A stretch of DNA of 64,000 nucleotides from Bacteroidota bacterium. Lineage in GTDB: Bacteria; Bacteroidota; Bacteroidia; Bacteroidales; CAIXZF01. The notes below the pieces were generated by a model. It was not told where the DNA came from, did not search any database, and saw only the letters and a list, made by a program, of their open reading frames with translations. How positions within the stretch are numbered: position 1 is the first letter of the stretch; the number at the start of each line of letters is the position of its first letter. The position numbers and the translations under genes were made by a program. The DNA lies in assembly GCA_022709385.1 (NCBI GenBank), contig JAKLIX010000006.1, positions 124,001 to 188,000 on the forward strand, in the 5' to 3' direction. Positions 41,412-49,660 of this stretch are shown piece by piece.

Positions 41412-44027
41412 ATGCCCACTGCCACCAATAAAAGAAACCCCGTCAAAACGCCACAAAAGCCCAAATCCGCCACCCCTGACAGGATCATCAGGGTAGAAGC
41501 CAAGGGGGCCCCGTCCCAGAGTGTATCCAAGGTAATAGAACCCATTGAGTTCTCACCCAAGCCCAAGGAGCTGCGCGACTGGCAACAGGCTATCACCATC
41601 GCCGGTGCAAAGATGAACCCCACCAGGTACCTGCTCATCGATCTGTATCTGAACCTGATCAACGACAACCACCTGTTCTCGGTCATGGAGTCAAGGATCC
41701 TGCGGGTGATCCGGTCCAAGTTTAAGATCGTTGATGAGAAGACTCAGAAGGAAGACCTGGAAAAGACAGCCCTGTTGCAGAAACCCTGGTTCGACAAATA
41801 CATGCGCGAGGCGATGATGTCGGTGTTCTTTGGAACCACTGTGCTTGAGATCTCTGAACTGGACGAGGAAGGGATGATCCGCACCATCACGTCCATTCCC
41901 CGCCAGAACATCAAGCCTCTGAGCGGGCTGATCGTTAAGAACTACTCCGATGACAAAGGATGGAACTACAAGGATCCTCCCCTGGCAGCTTACTACATCC
42001 AGGTGGGTGAGGACAATGACCTGGGACTGATCTCCCGGATCGGGCCCACGGTGATCTACAAAAAGTATTGCATGGGTGCCTGGAGCCATTATGTGGAGAA
42101 ATACGGCATCCCTTTTCGCTGGATCATCACAGACTCCAGCGATCCCAAACGCCTGCAGGCCCTGAATTCAATGATGGAGGCCTGGGCCGGGGCCGGATAC
42201 GCCATCCTCCAGAACGGGGAGACGCTGGAGACCCTCACCGTAAACTCCTCTCAGCACAACATCTTCGATGACTTCATCCGCCGTGTGAACTCAGAGATCT
42301 CAAAAGCGATCCTGGGACAGGACGGCACCACCGACAACAAGGATGCCACCGGTACCTACGGAAGCATCAAGGTATTGATGGACGTGGCTAACGACCGGCA
42401 CTCTGCCGACCGGCAGATGATCAAAAACAACATCAACCATGAGTTGCTGCCACGCCTGATCGAGAACTTCGCTTATCCTCTGGCAGGGTATCACTTCGAC
42501 TGGGACGACTCCCAGGAGATGGACCGTGCCGACTTCATCACCGCGGTGAAAGACCTGGCCTCGATGTTCGAGCTTGATCCTTTGCAGATCACCGAAAAGA
42601 CCGGCATCAACATCCTCTCTGTCAAGAAGCAGTCCACTCCCCAGCTCCCGGCCCAGGGTGAAGATCCGGAAGATGACCCGGAGCCTGAGCCTGAACCACC
42701 GGTGCCCCCCAAGCCGCCTCAAAAAAAAAAGCCCTCAAATCTGAACCTTAGGCTGCCCGACTACCCGGCAGGTGATCCCCGGCCCCTGGCGCTGGATCAG
42801 CAGGATATCGCCTCCATCGAAGAGCAGGTATTGCTCGGGGTATTCAATAACTCCCGGTTATTCGATCCGGAGTATTACCGCTATCTTGCCCGCGAGCTCA
42901 CCGCTGGCCTTCTGCAGGGATGGAACAGCCATCCGTTCGAATACTCCGACATGGACCACTCGGTGCTCACGATGATGGAGGCCAACATCTTTCGTTTCTC
43001 CGCTGCCAAAGACATGGCCCTGCTGCAGCAGCTCAATGAGCTGATCACCGATGCTACCACTTTCGATGACTTCAAAAAGAAAGCCGAGCCCCTGCTCAAG
43101 AGTTTTAACCTCAGCTACATGAGGACAGAGTTCGACACTGCCGTCGGCACGGGGATCAATGCAGCCCGCTACCGGGAGCAGCTCAGCCAGTCAGATGTGC
43201 TTAAATACTGGAAATACCAGACAGCCGGTGACAACAGGGTCAGGGAATCGCACCAGGCCCTGGACGGGAAGATACTGCCGGCCAATGATGCTGCATGGAA
43301 TACGATCTACCCGCCCAACGGCTGGCACTGCCGCTGCGAGGTCATCGCCATATCAGAACCAGGTAAAGGAGAAAAGGTGGCCAATGGCGACAATGTCATT
43401 CAACTCCTGCAGACATCCAATGTCGATCAGCACGGCAACTCAGAGCTGGACCGTATGATTAAATCCGGATTCGGGATCAACCGGGGTAACCTTGCCCTGG
43501 TGTTCAACGAGAACCAGGTTTACATCAAAGGGTTTGATGCCCGGTTCAACATCAATGATATGTACGGGGATGAGAATGAGGAACACTCCTGGGAAAACCT
43601 GCCGAAGCATTCTTTTACCTCAAGGAGTTCCACTTTGCAGAATAACGAACAGGCTGCCGAGTGGTTCCGTCAGAAGGCAATGGATAAGAAGTACCTGGTG
43701 ATGGAGGATTATCAGGGTCGTCCTATCAGGCTGACAGAACAGACCTTTAAGAGGCATTTCAATGATCAGCAGGAGTATAAAGATCGTTATCAACTTCTGG
43801 AGTTCATGCCTGAGGTTCTCAAAAACCCTGATGAGGTTTGGGTAACAGGACGGGGTGGGGCAAGCGGGTTCACACATTCCTATGTGAAGTTCTATCAGGA
43901 TGACATGCTGATTGTGGTAACCGACTCAATGAGTAATACTCCTGTAAGAGTTAAAACAATAATGGATGTGAAAGGCGATCAGTTCCGCAGGGGATTGCTG
44001 ATAAAAAAATATACCGGTCAGGGTTAG
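41412..44027 (+). CDS. Portal (DUF935) - MuF - PBECR-like nuclease fusion
   Basis: 871 aa in three parts. Residues ~30-400 are a Mu gp29-type portal (VKNYSDDKGWNYKDPPLAAY, IPFRWIITDSSDPKRLQALN, AILGQDGTTDNKDATGTYGS). A proline-rich linker (EPEPEPPVPPKPPQKKKP) leads to a MuF/SPP1 gp7-type head morphogenesis domain (~450-660) with RVRESHQALDGKILPANDAA followed by WHCRCEV. The last ~130 residues (RHFNDQQEYKDRYQLLEFMP, NPDEVWVTGRGG, YVKFYQDDMLIVVTDSM) match phage PBECR (Barnase-EndoU-ColicinE5/D-RelE-like) nucleases found as MuF C-terminal toxins. In Mu the portal and MuF are separate genes. The nuclease would be carried in the head and perhaps injected. Confidence 0.8.
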   Translation: MPTATNKRNPVKTPQKPKSATPDRIIRVEAKGAPSQSVSKVIEPIEFSPKPKELRDWQQAITIAGAKMNPTRYLLIDLYLNLINDNHLFSVMESRILRVIRSKFKIVDEKTQKEDLEKTALLQKPWFDKYMREAMMSVFFGTTVLEISELDEEGMIRTITSIPRQNIKPLSGLIVKNYSDDKGWNYKDPPLAAYYIQVGEDNDLGLISRIGPTVIYKKYCMGAWSHYVEKYGIPFRWIITDSSDPKRLQALNSMMEAWAGAGYAILQNGETLETLTVNSSQHNIFDDFIRRVNSEISKAILGQDGTTDNKDATGTYGSIKVLMDVANDRHSADRQMIKNNINHELLPRLIENFAYPLAGYHFDWDDSQEMDRADFITAVKDLASMFELDPLQITEKTGINILSVKKQSTPQLPAQGEDPEDDPEPEPEPPVPPKPPQKKKPSNLNLRLPDYPAGDPRPLALDQQDIASIEEQVLLGVFNNSRLFDPEYYRYLARELTAGLLQGWNSHPFEYSDMDHSVLTMMEANIFRFSAAKDMALLQQLNELITDATTFDDFKKKAEPLLKSFNLSYMRTEFDTAVGTGINAARYREQLSQSDVLKYWKYQTAGDNRVRESHQALDGKILPANDAAWNTIYPPNGWHCRCEVIAISEPGKGEKVANGDNVIQLLQTSNVDQHGNSELDRMIKSGFGINRGNLALVFNENQVYIKGFDARFNINDMYGDENEEHSWENLPKHSFTSRSSTLQNNEQAAEWFRQKAMDKKYLVMEDYQGRPIRLTEQTFKRHFNDQQEYKDRYQLLEFMPEVLKNPDEVWVTGRGGASGFTHSYVKFYQDDMLIVVTDSMSNTPVRVKTIMDVKGDQFRRGLLIKKYTGQG

Positions 44028-44144
44028 GGCGCCTATGGACTTATTTGGATGCCAATGCCCAGGTCTTGGGATTGCCCGCCAGTGGCAACTGGGGATCTTA
44101 GTGTCTCTCTGACCGGTACACTTGTTGCAAAGATAACATAAATT
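44028..44144 (+). other. Unexplained 117-bp gap after the nuclease domain
   Basis: No gene of convincing length. One frame reads LWTYLDANAQVLGLPASGNW before a stop, which looks like a coding remnant; a second frame ends DLSVSLTGTLVAKIT just before the next gene. In a densely packed operon this may be left over from exchange of the MuF C-terminal toxin module. Confidence 0.35.
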
Positions 44145-44753
44145 ATGCCAGTAACATCGATCCGGATACCAAATTTTGACAAGGCTTCAAAAGAAGTTCG
44201 GAAGCTCTATGCCAGGGTGTTGCCAATTAAGATAGCCTCTGAAGCGGAGCAGCACTTCAAGAACTCCTTCCGCAACCAGGGGTTTACCGACTCCCAGCTC
44301 AAGCCATGGAAACGGACCAAGTCAGGAAAGCGCTCCACCTTCAACCGCTCCGTGGGTGTTTTGATCCAAAGCGGCAACCTGAAACGCTCGATCCGTACAG
44401 TTCAGAAACGGGACGGGGTCATCGTCATCACTGCCGGCAACCAGCATGTGCCCTATGCAAAGATTCACAACGAAGGTGGAAGGATCACCCGTACAGTCAC
44501 CGTCCGACAACACAAACGCCGCATTGTGACCACCTCAAGGATAAGATCCACATCCCTTGCCACCCGCAGAACAACGGCCCGCAAGCAGCGTGTGGTCACA
44601 GGGTTCTGCACCGTGCGCTCCCATGCGCGTAAAATGAACACCGCAATTCCCAAACGTCAGTTTATGGGTGAAAGCCGCATGCTCAACGATACCATCAACC
44701 GTGTCATTATCCGTGAAATCAATGCCCTGGAAAGGGATTTATTCAACTCTTAA
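44145..44753 (+). CDS. Virion morphogenesis protein, Mu gpG-like
   Basis: 202 aa, strongly basic. The part GFTDSQLKPWKRTKSGKRST...GVLIQSGNLKRSIRTVQKRD...HVPYAKIHNEGGRITRTVTV, then AIPKRQFMGESRML, is the family pattern of the Mu gpG/phage virion morphogenesis proteins involved in tail completion or head-tail joining. The insert between the two halves (VRQHKRRIVTTSRIRSTSLA...) is unusually rich in Arg/Thr and may bind nucleic acid. Confidence 0.8.
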   Translation: MPVTSIRIPNFDKASKEVRKLYARVLPIKIASEAEQHFKNSFRNQGFTDSQLKPWKRTKSGKRSTFNRSVGVLIQSGNLKRSIRTVQKRDGVIVITAGNQHVPYAKIHNEGGRITRTVTVRQHKRRIVTTSRIRSTSLATRRTTARKQRVVTGFCTVRSHARKMNTAIPKRQFMGESRMLNDTINRVIIREINALERDLFNS

Positions 44754-44764
44754 ACGCAATTCAA

Positions 44765-45304
44765 ATGAACGCAGACCAGGACTGGGTAGCAGCCTACATA
44801 GAAATCGCCGGGCTTATCATAGAGAACATACCTGAGATCAAGTTTGTCGACCTCTGGGCCCAGCAGGTGGACTCACCGGAGAATGAATACCCGTTCCCCG
44901 TACCGGCAGCTTTTATTGAAGTCAACTCCGACAAGATCGACGACCTGGCAGTCAACGCCCAGGCTATGAATATGGAGATCCGGATCTACCTTCTGTTTAT
45001 CCCTTCGGAAGCCTCTCATGAAGGAGCCACCGGCCATGTCGATATCTCAAAGTTCGGAGAGATTCTTCGCAAGATATACCGCCTGCTGCAGGGTAAGGCC
45101 GGGGATAACTTCGGCCAGTGTACCCGTATTGCCCTTACCAGGGAACAGGCCCCGCCGTATGAATGGCTCTACTCACAGACCTTTACAACGATGATCCTGG
45201 ATTACTCAGCCCAGAAAGCTTATGAGGAAGGGGAGTTGGAAGAGGTGCAGCCTGAAGAGGGAGGGATCCCGGAGTACAGCCAGGACAATTTCTACCGCCC
45301 GTAA
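44765..45304 (+). CDS. Tail terminator-like protein
   Basis: 179 aa. Starts MNADQDWVAAYIEIAGLIIE; beta/alpha pattern with PVPAAFIEVNSDKIDDLAVN, MEIRIYLLFIPSEASHEGAT and a C-terminal acidic tail (EGELEEVQPEEGG). This fits the small head-tail or tail terminator proteins (Mu gp37-like) that follow gpG. It is 11 bp from gpG. Family assignment is by place and secondary-structure pattern only. Confidence 0.6.
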   Translation: MNADQDWVAAYIEIAGLIIENIPEIKFVDLWAQQVDSPENEYPFPVPAAFIEVNSDKIDDLAVNAQAMNMEIRIYLLFIPSEASHEGATGHVDISKFGEILRKIYRLLQGKAGDNFGQCTRIALTREQAPPYEWLYSQTFTTMILDYSAQKAYEEGELEEVQPEEGGIPEYSQDNFYRP

Positions 45305-45358
45305 CCAGAAAATTGTATTTTTGGTTAATCTTTTATGTTTAACCAAAAATTGATCAAA

Positions 45359-45826
45359 ATGGAACAAACGCCCAAACCTAAGAAGCCTTGGTACAAAAAA
45401 ACCTGGGTAATCATTATCGGAGTGTTGGTGTTACTCTTCATACTTGCTGGACTTTTTGGACCAGATAATTCAAAGCAAACCAACTCAACAAACAAATCCG
45501 GCGCAGAGAAATCTCAGAAAGAATGGACAGAAGTCTACGTTTTCAAAGGAAACGGAATGAAGCAATCACCAGTTTTCGAATTATTTGGAGGGGAAGCCCG
45601 GCTGAGATATTCATATAAGGGAGCTGAAGGCCTTGGTGTTGGAGTATTTGGAGTGTATGTCGTTAATGAAGGTGATGATGTAATGAAATCTGGTGGAGCA
45701 CCTGAAATTATGACATCCGCCGAGAAAGAAGAAAGCGAAAGCTATATTCATAAATCAGCTGGAAAGTATTACCTTAATGTAAACGCTCAAGGGGACTGGG
45801 TTGTAATAGTGGAAGAAAAAAAATGA
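45359..45826 (+). CDS. Membrane-anchored moron, unknown function
   Basis: 155 aa from the ATG at 45359. A codon at 45335 is possible but 45359 (MEQTPKPKKPWYKKTW) gives a standard cytoplasmic start with basic residues before one transmembrane helix (VIIIGVLVLLFILAGLFG). The outer domain (WTEVYVFKGNGMKQSPVFEL...YYLNVNAQGDWVVIVEEKK) is a beta-sandwich-like fold. Base composition is more A+T-rich than the neighbours, and it sits at the end of the head operon before the terminator, so it is probably an added gene. Possible superinfection exclusion or immunity role; not shown. Confidence 0.55.
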   Translation: MEQTPKPKKPWYKKTWVIIIGVLVLLFILAGLFGPDNSKQTNSTNKSGAEKSQKEWTEVYVFKGNGMKQSPVFELFGGEARLRYSYKGAEGLGVGVFGVYVVNEGDDVMKSGGAPEIMTSAEKEESESYIHKSAGKYYLNVNAQGDWVVIVEEKK

Positions 45827-45851
45827 AAAAAGGCCCGCCTTTCGGCGAGCC
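45825..45851. terminator. Terminator between convergent operons
   Basis: GGCCCGCC (45832-45839) and GGCGAGCC (45844-45851) form an 8-bp stem with one mismatch and a TTTC loop. On the minus strand a T run (from the A's at 45825-45831) follows, ending the early leftward operon, and an A-rich tract on the other side may let it serve the rightward operon. Confidence 0.75.
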
Positions 45852-45880
45852 CTGCTTACGTTCCCAGCACAGAGCGCCTT

Positions 45881-46189
45881 TTAAGTGGTCAACTCCAGGG
45901 AAAGTTGTCGTTTGGAAGTCTTGAACTGGGTGTTCTCAACCCAGGAGAACCCGGGAAACATCACCTTCAGCTCGCTGATCTTCGGACGGGTGTTGAGCAA
46001 CTCACTCAGGTAGTCGCTGCGCATGATCTCCCGCTGTATCGTTACCTCCGAGATGAAGAACTCATCATTCATCAGCGTCTCCAGCACCTTTTCGTACCGC
46101 CGCTCCCAGACCTCGGTCCAGTAATAGTAGCGGGCACACAAAGCCCTGTTGCGTATGCTGATCAGATGTTCACTCCGTCCTCTTCTCAT
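45881..46189 (-). CDS. Early phage protein, unknown
   Basis: 102 aa: MRRGRSEHLISIRNRALCAR, YYYWTEVWERRYEKVLETLM, then FFISEVTIQREIMRSDYLSE. Helical and basic at the N-terminus. It is the last gene of the early operon, 30 bp before the terminator. Similar small proteins occur in Bacteroidota Mu-like phages between transposition genes and the late region; the region may include late-gene activators. No family recognised. Confidence 0.55.
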   Translation of the reverse strand: MRRGRSEHLISIRNRALCARYYYWTEVWERRYEKVLETLMNDEFFISEVTIQREIMRSDYLSELLNTRPKISELKVMFPGFSWVENTQFKTSKRQLSLELTT

Positions 46190-46203
46190 GGGTAGAATTT
46201 AAG

Positions 46204-46626
46204 TTAATTGTTCCACAATTCTGCATTCAGGTAGGTCTCGGCGTATTTCTTATCGATGCCTGGCTTCAGATTCAACTCATACCGGTTGATGAAAGAATAG
46301 GCCTTCTGCTGGTCGGTGCGGCTCATGCGGTTCCACCGGGCCAGTGACTTCTTCTTAGAGGATCGCTCCTTCTCCCCGTAACGGTTCCAGAACATTTCAA
46401 AGGTCACCTCAGAAGGCAGCTCGGTGAGCCTGCCGGTGGTGGTGGTCTCGATCATGCGCTGGATATCCTCGATGTGGGAAGGGAGCTTGTGGGCGATGAA
46501 GTTCAGCTGCGTGGATGATAGCTCTGCACCGCGGGCATCGTAATGGGAGAGAAGGCCGTCTTCGTTGAAGGTCATGATAACCTCGCCTTTGAAGGCATCC
46601 GAGGTGAGGGAATATTGCTTACTCAT
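46204..46626 (-). CDS. Early phage protein, unknown
   Basis: 140 aa. Two parts: a beta-type N-terminus (SDAFKGEVIMTFNEDGLLSH) with an acidic helical part, and a C-terminus beginning FEMFWNRYGEKERSSKKKSL, with YGEK followed by Lys-rich helix and AWNR-type segment, which resembles phage replication or DnaT-like C-terminal regions (the 'FWxxYPxKxxKxxA' motif). It overlaps the GemA-like gene by 8 bp. Confidence 0.55.
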   Translation of the reverse strand: MSKQYSLTSDAFKGEVIMTFNEDGLLSHYDARGAELSSTQLNFIAHKLPSHIEDIQRMIETTTTGRLTELPSEVTFEMFWNRYGEKERSSKKKSLARWNRMSRTDQQKAYSFINRYELNLKPGIDKKYAETYLNAELWNN

Positions 46627-47065
46627 CGGTCTTGGTTGTTAATACATGTTCAGCCATGCTCTCAAACTGGGTAACCAGGGTAGGCAGCTCCTTGTAAGAG
46701 TAATAGTTGAGCTTCTTGTGCAGGTACCCGTACTTCATCATCCAGGCATCCAGCCTCTCAAAATCCACCACGCTGCGCTGGTAACGCTCGTTCCACCGTG
46801 TCCAGCCTATGGTGTAACATAGAGATAGTATCCGCCGGCGCATCTGCTGGCCCTGTGGATCCACCCCTGCCTGGGAGTACTTTTCCGGTTTGGTCATCTG
46901 CTCCAGGTAACGGATCATCTCATCAGCCTCCAAATCCGAGAGCTCAGCGCTGTTGGTGGTGCGCCCCTGGGTGATGGTATGAACGATATCATGCCGCCAT
47001 TCATGAGTGCCGCTCTCCTTCAGAAGGCCGTACAGCCTGCGGTGCCTGCCCGTGGTGTGGTTCAT
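46619..47065 (-). CDS. GemA-like regulatory protein (DUF1018 pattern)
   Basis: 148 aa. Pattern: a short helix-turn region (GRHRRLYGLLKESGTHEWRH, TTNSAELSDLEADEMIRYLE), then MRRRILSLCYTIGWTRWNER and VDFERLDAWMMKYGYLHKKL with YSYKELPTLVTQFESM. This follows the order in Mu GemA/DUF1018 (DNA gyrase-modulating early protein) where the second half has LW-type helices and a C-terminal domain for association. Identification is tentative. Overlaps neighbours by 4-8 bp. Confidence 0.5.
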   Translation of the reverse strand: MNHTTGRHRRLYGLLKESGTHEWRHDIVHTITQGRTTNSAELSDLEADEMIRYLEQMTKPEKYSQAGVDPQGQQMRRRILSLCYTIGWTRWNERYQRSVVDFERLDAWMMKYGYLHKKLNYYSYKELPTLVTQFESMAEHVLTTKTDE

Positions 47066-47562
47066 TCCGACAGTAGGTTAAAGTACTGGATGAACATTTG
47101 CTTGGCATACTTGGGATACATCGGGTCATACCTTGGAGCGGTCATGATGTTGTCCCATTCCCACTCCAGGGCCTGGTTGTCGGCATCGATAACCTCCTGG
47201 GGAAAAGGATAGGGGATGTTAAACCTCCCGGCAATGGCCTTCATCAGGTTGGCCTCGGCGTCTTTGTATCCTTCAATGCGGTACTTCACCGGCCTTGGCA
47301 TGTCCAGCAGGTAGGCCTCGGCAGCATCGTGCAGCAAAGCGCACAGCTTCAGCTCAGGGGTGCGGATCATGTTGGCAACCATAATACAGTGCTCTGCCAC
47401 CGAGTAGAAGCGCATCACGTGGCCACCGAAGCGGCAGAGGTTGGAAAGGGCATGGGCGATATCCACCAGGTCAATCTCCCGGGGATCAGGGTTCAGAGGA
47501 TCGATGTACCTTCCGGTGAAGGTGCGGATCTTATCAGGCTCAAATTGGGTTTCTAAGAACAT
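47062..47562 (-). CDS. HD-domain phosphohydrolase (YfbR-like)
   Basis: 166 aa. The N-terminal RTFTGRYIDPLNPDPREIDL then DIAHALSNLCRFGGHVMRFY, the site around SVAEH (His58) and the HD pair HDAAEAYLLDMPRPVK (His78-Asp79) are the pattern of small HD hydrolases related to 5'-nucleotidase YfbR and found in phages. A third metal ligand is likely Asp131 (DADNQALEWEWD). Probable role: dephosphorylating nucleotides to adjust pools during replication. Lies within the early operon. Confidence 0.8.
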   Translation of the reverse strand: MFLETQFEPDKIRTFTGRYIDPLNPDPREIDLVDIAHALSNLCRFGGHVMRFYSVAEHCIMVANMIRTPELKLCALLHDAAEAYLLDMPRPVKYRIEGYKDAEANLMKAIAGRFNIPYPFPQEVIDADNQALEWEWDNIMTAPRYDPMYPKYAKQMFIQYFNLLSE

Positions 47563-47580
47563 AGCGTTTGATTTGGAAGG

Positions 47581-47928
47581 TTACATCATCTCGTAGATCG
47601 TGGCATCCTTACGCGGTTTACTGACCGACTTCTTTACATCATCATGACACTCCTTACAGATTTTCTGAGAGTTGGAAGTAGGTTTGTACTCCTGGTTGCA
47701 CATCACACATATCTTCATCTTGGGCTTCTCATCCAGCAACAGCTTTTCTCCGAAGATCCTGCGCGTCTGCATGCTCCTCACCGGCTTGTCGTTCATCATC
47801 ATCAGCGCTGATTCCATATCAAGAACGTACATGATCTCACTCATGATCTGTACAAGTGCAAGGTTGGTGTCGGCCTCAATGCTCACCGTGGAGCTTCCCG
47901 GCCTCTGTATGGTGACTGTGGTCTTCAT
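47581..47928 (-). CDS. Small zinc-finger protein
   Basis: 115 aa. The N-terminal part (MKTTVTIQRPGSSTVSIEAD, EIMYVLDMESALMMMNDK) resembles a small beta-grasp domain. The C-terminal MKICVMCNQEYKPTSNSQK...CKECHDDVKKS has a Cys4-type zinc finger (C-x2-C-x12-C-x2-C) and a basic tail. Short Zn-finger proteins are common among early phage genes and may bind nucleic acid. It overlaps the DUF3164 gene by 4 bp. Confidence 0.6.
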   Translation of the reverse strand: MKTTVTIQRPGSSTVSIEADTNLALVQIMSEIMYVLDMESALMMMNDKPVRSMQTRRIFGEKLLLDEKPKMKICVMCNQEYKPTSNSQKICKECHDDVKKSVSKPRKDATIYEMM

Positions 47929-48539
47929 ATAGAAGAGAAGTTGAGGTCAATGATCTCGTACTTTCCATCCTTATCCCGCTCCCAGATACGGAAGTATGTG
48001 CGCGATCCCGGCTTGCGGATACCTTCCTGAAGGATGTTAAGGGCGTCCTGGAACAAGGGGGCGCTGATCTTGCTGCGGTATTTCATCAGTTGGAACACCT
48101 TCTTGGCATCGATCCTTCCATGTGTGGTGGAGAAGGCATCAATAACCAGGTCTTTGACAAACTCCTGCTTGGCATCCAGGTTCTCTGTCAGAAACTGGTC
48201 AAGTTTCTCCTTGGCAGCCTTGATAGAGAGGTCATCGAAGTCGATGCGGTCGGAGATCGACACCTCTACTTTAACAGAGCGGTCGAAATTGAACCAGGTG
48301 AAGTTTCCTTTGCCATCGGTCTTGGACCTATACTCCTCCATGGCTTTGATGTACACCTCCTGGCAGAGACGTTCCATCAGGTATTTAAACTTAGTCAGCC
48401 GCGCGTTGACACGGCGGGCTTCTTTGACCAGGGTTCCGGCATGGCGCTCCCTCAGGCGGGCGCCCGTGAAGACGTACTGAACCGGCACCTTCTTGCCGGA
48501 CTCGTCCGTCCAGTGATCATCTTTGATTTTCTGAATCAT
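47925..48539 (-). CDS. DUF3164-type early phage protein
   Basis: 204 aa from the ATG at 48539 (MIQKIKDDHWTDESGKKVPV). A longer open frame reaching 48842 was rejected because its extra residues are low-complexity Thr/Ser typical of an antisense frame over the next gene. Pattern: LREVRHAGTLVKEARRVNA-like start (RERHAGTLVKEARRVNARLT), SVKVEVSISDRIDFDDLSIK, then FVKDLVIDAFSTTHGRIDAK and a C-terminal YFRIWERDKDGKYEIIDLNF. This matches DUF3164, found next to transposition genes in Mu-like phages; function unknown. Confidence 0.75.
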   Translation of the reverse strand: MIQKIKDDHWTDESGKKVPVQYVFTGARLRERHAGTLVKEARRVNARLTKFKYLMERLCQEVYIKAMEEYRSKTDGKGNFTWFNFDRSVKVEVSISDRIDFDDLSIKAAKEKLDQFLTENLDAKQEFVKDLVIDAFSTTHGRIDAKKVFQLMKYRSKISAPLFQDALNILQEGIRKPGSRTYFRIWERDKDGKYEIIDLNFSSI

Positions 48540-48582
48540 AATCGTAACATTTAAAGGGTGATTAAATATGGTTTGATTGGTA

Positions 48583-49002
48583 TTATTCAGTGGGCAGGCT
48601 GCGGTGTTTTTCGCAGATCTGCTGGGTGGTGTGCATGTAGTTGTCGTGGATCTTGTTGTACACGATCTTGTCCGGGAAGAATTCCAGGTTGGCGTGCAGC
48701 TCCCGGTACTTCTGCTGCAGGATGCGCCGTACATTGTCGCGGTCGATGTTGCCGTGGTACTTGTTCCAGTATACCTCGTCAACCAAGGCCCATTGGTTGC
48801 GCCACCAGGCCCAGTACAGCGGCTCCAGCATAAAGGCGTCACTGATCTGCTCGTTATGGCATAGCTTGATGATATACCACGACCCGATCTCGAACATCAT
48901 CTCGTTGACCTCGTTCTGCCCCATACCGGTAAGCCTGCGTACTTTTGCTGCCAGATCGTCGTGGCGGTCGGTGAGCAACTTCTTATAGGTTGTCTTTTCC
49001 AT
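48583..49002 (-). CDS. Early phage protein, unknown
   Basis: 139 aa, starting MEKTTYKKLLTDRHDDLAAK. Helical and rich in Trp/Tyr (YWAWWRNQWALVDEVYWNKY). It lies between DUF3164 and the AAA ATPase genes in the early operon. No family recognised; the aromatic centre is unusual and may form a protein-protein contact. Confidence 0.6.
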   Translation of the reverse strand: MEKTTYKKLLTDRHDDLAAKVRRLTGMGQNEVNEMMFEIGSWYIIKLCHNEQISDAFMLEPLYWAWWRNQWALVDEVYWNKYHGNIDRDNVRRILQQKYRELHANLEFFPDKIVYNKIHDNYMHTTQQICEKHRSLPTE

Positions 49003-49014
49003 GATAGATAGGTA

Positions 49015-49632
49015 TTAGAAATTACGTCTTTCGCGCCCTTCCTCCCATATCACAAAAGGCTTCCCTCCGCCATAACGACCGTCCGGGTAAGCAACGAATT
49101 GATCTACACGGATGATTACGTTGGCATCATACCGGATACTTTGTGCAATACGTCCGGCAGGCTGTTTCCCTTCTGCATGGGAGATGAATATGAATAACTT
49201 ATCAGGGAACCGCTCCTTGAACTTTTTGTATGTAGTGTAGTTCATCCCTGAATATTGCAGAGAGTCAATTACAGTGATTCTTGGTGATCTCTGTTTTTCA
49301 AGTCTTATTAACAAATCTGCTACGGGTTCCCGATTAAGCACCCACATACGGCCTTCAACTTCCATCATATTCTCACGAACAAAGGCCTGTTTCAAAGACA
49401 AACTCACACCTTCTTCAAGGGAGTTATATAGCACTCTTTCAAAGTTGGTGAGATACTTGCATAACTTAATGGCAAAAGATGTCTTACCGTTTTTTGGATG
49501 TCCGTAGATGATCCAGGTACCTGCTTTCTCGGGGCGGCCAAAACACTCCTTCCACTCTCCCTTGAAGTCCATGTCGTTATGTTGTTTGTCAAACAGGTCA
49601 GTCATTCTTAGTGATCTCTTTTGGGCGCTCAT
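49015..49632 (-). CDS. RecA-type AAA ATPase, early
   Basis: 205 aa. Walker A in YGHPKNGKTSFAIKLC (about residues 43-58), Walker B-like RITVIDSLQYSGM (about 118-130), and IFISHAEGKQPAGRIAQSIR, a pattern of RecA/DnaB-family ATPases (RecA-SSB-like or RadA-type). It lies downstream of the MuB-like gene and probably works in phage replication or transposition as a helicase loader or filament ATPase. Slightly more A+T-rich than the neighbours. Confidence 0.7.
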   Translation of the reverse strand: MSAQKRSLRMTDLFDKQHNDMDFKGEWKECFGRPEKAGTWIIYGHPKNGKTSFAIKLCKYLTNFERVLYNSLEEGVSLSLKQAFVRENMMEVEGRMWVLNREPVADLLIRLEKQRSPRITVIDSLQYSGMNYTTYKKFKERFPDKLFIFISHAEGKQPAGRIAQSIRYDANVIIRVDQFVAYPDGRYGGGKPFVIWEEGRERRNF

Positions 49633-49660
49633 TGAAAGCGTTTAAGTGTTTAATAATGTA

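Noticed and set aside
47925..48842. Extended N-terminus for the DUF3164 gene (to 48842)
   Set aside because: The extra 101 codons are Thr/Ser/Cys-rich and overlap most of the gene at 48583-49002 in another frame.
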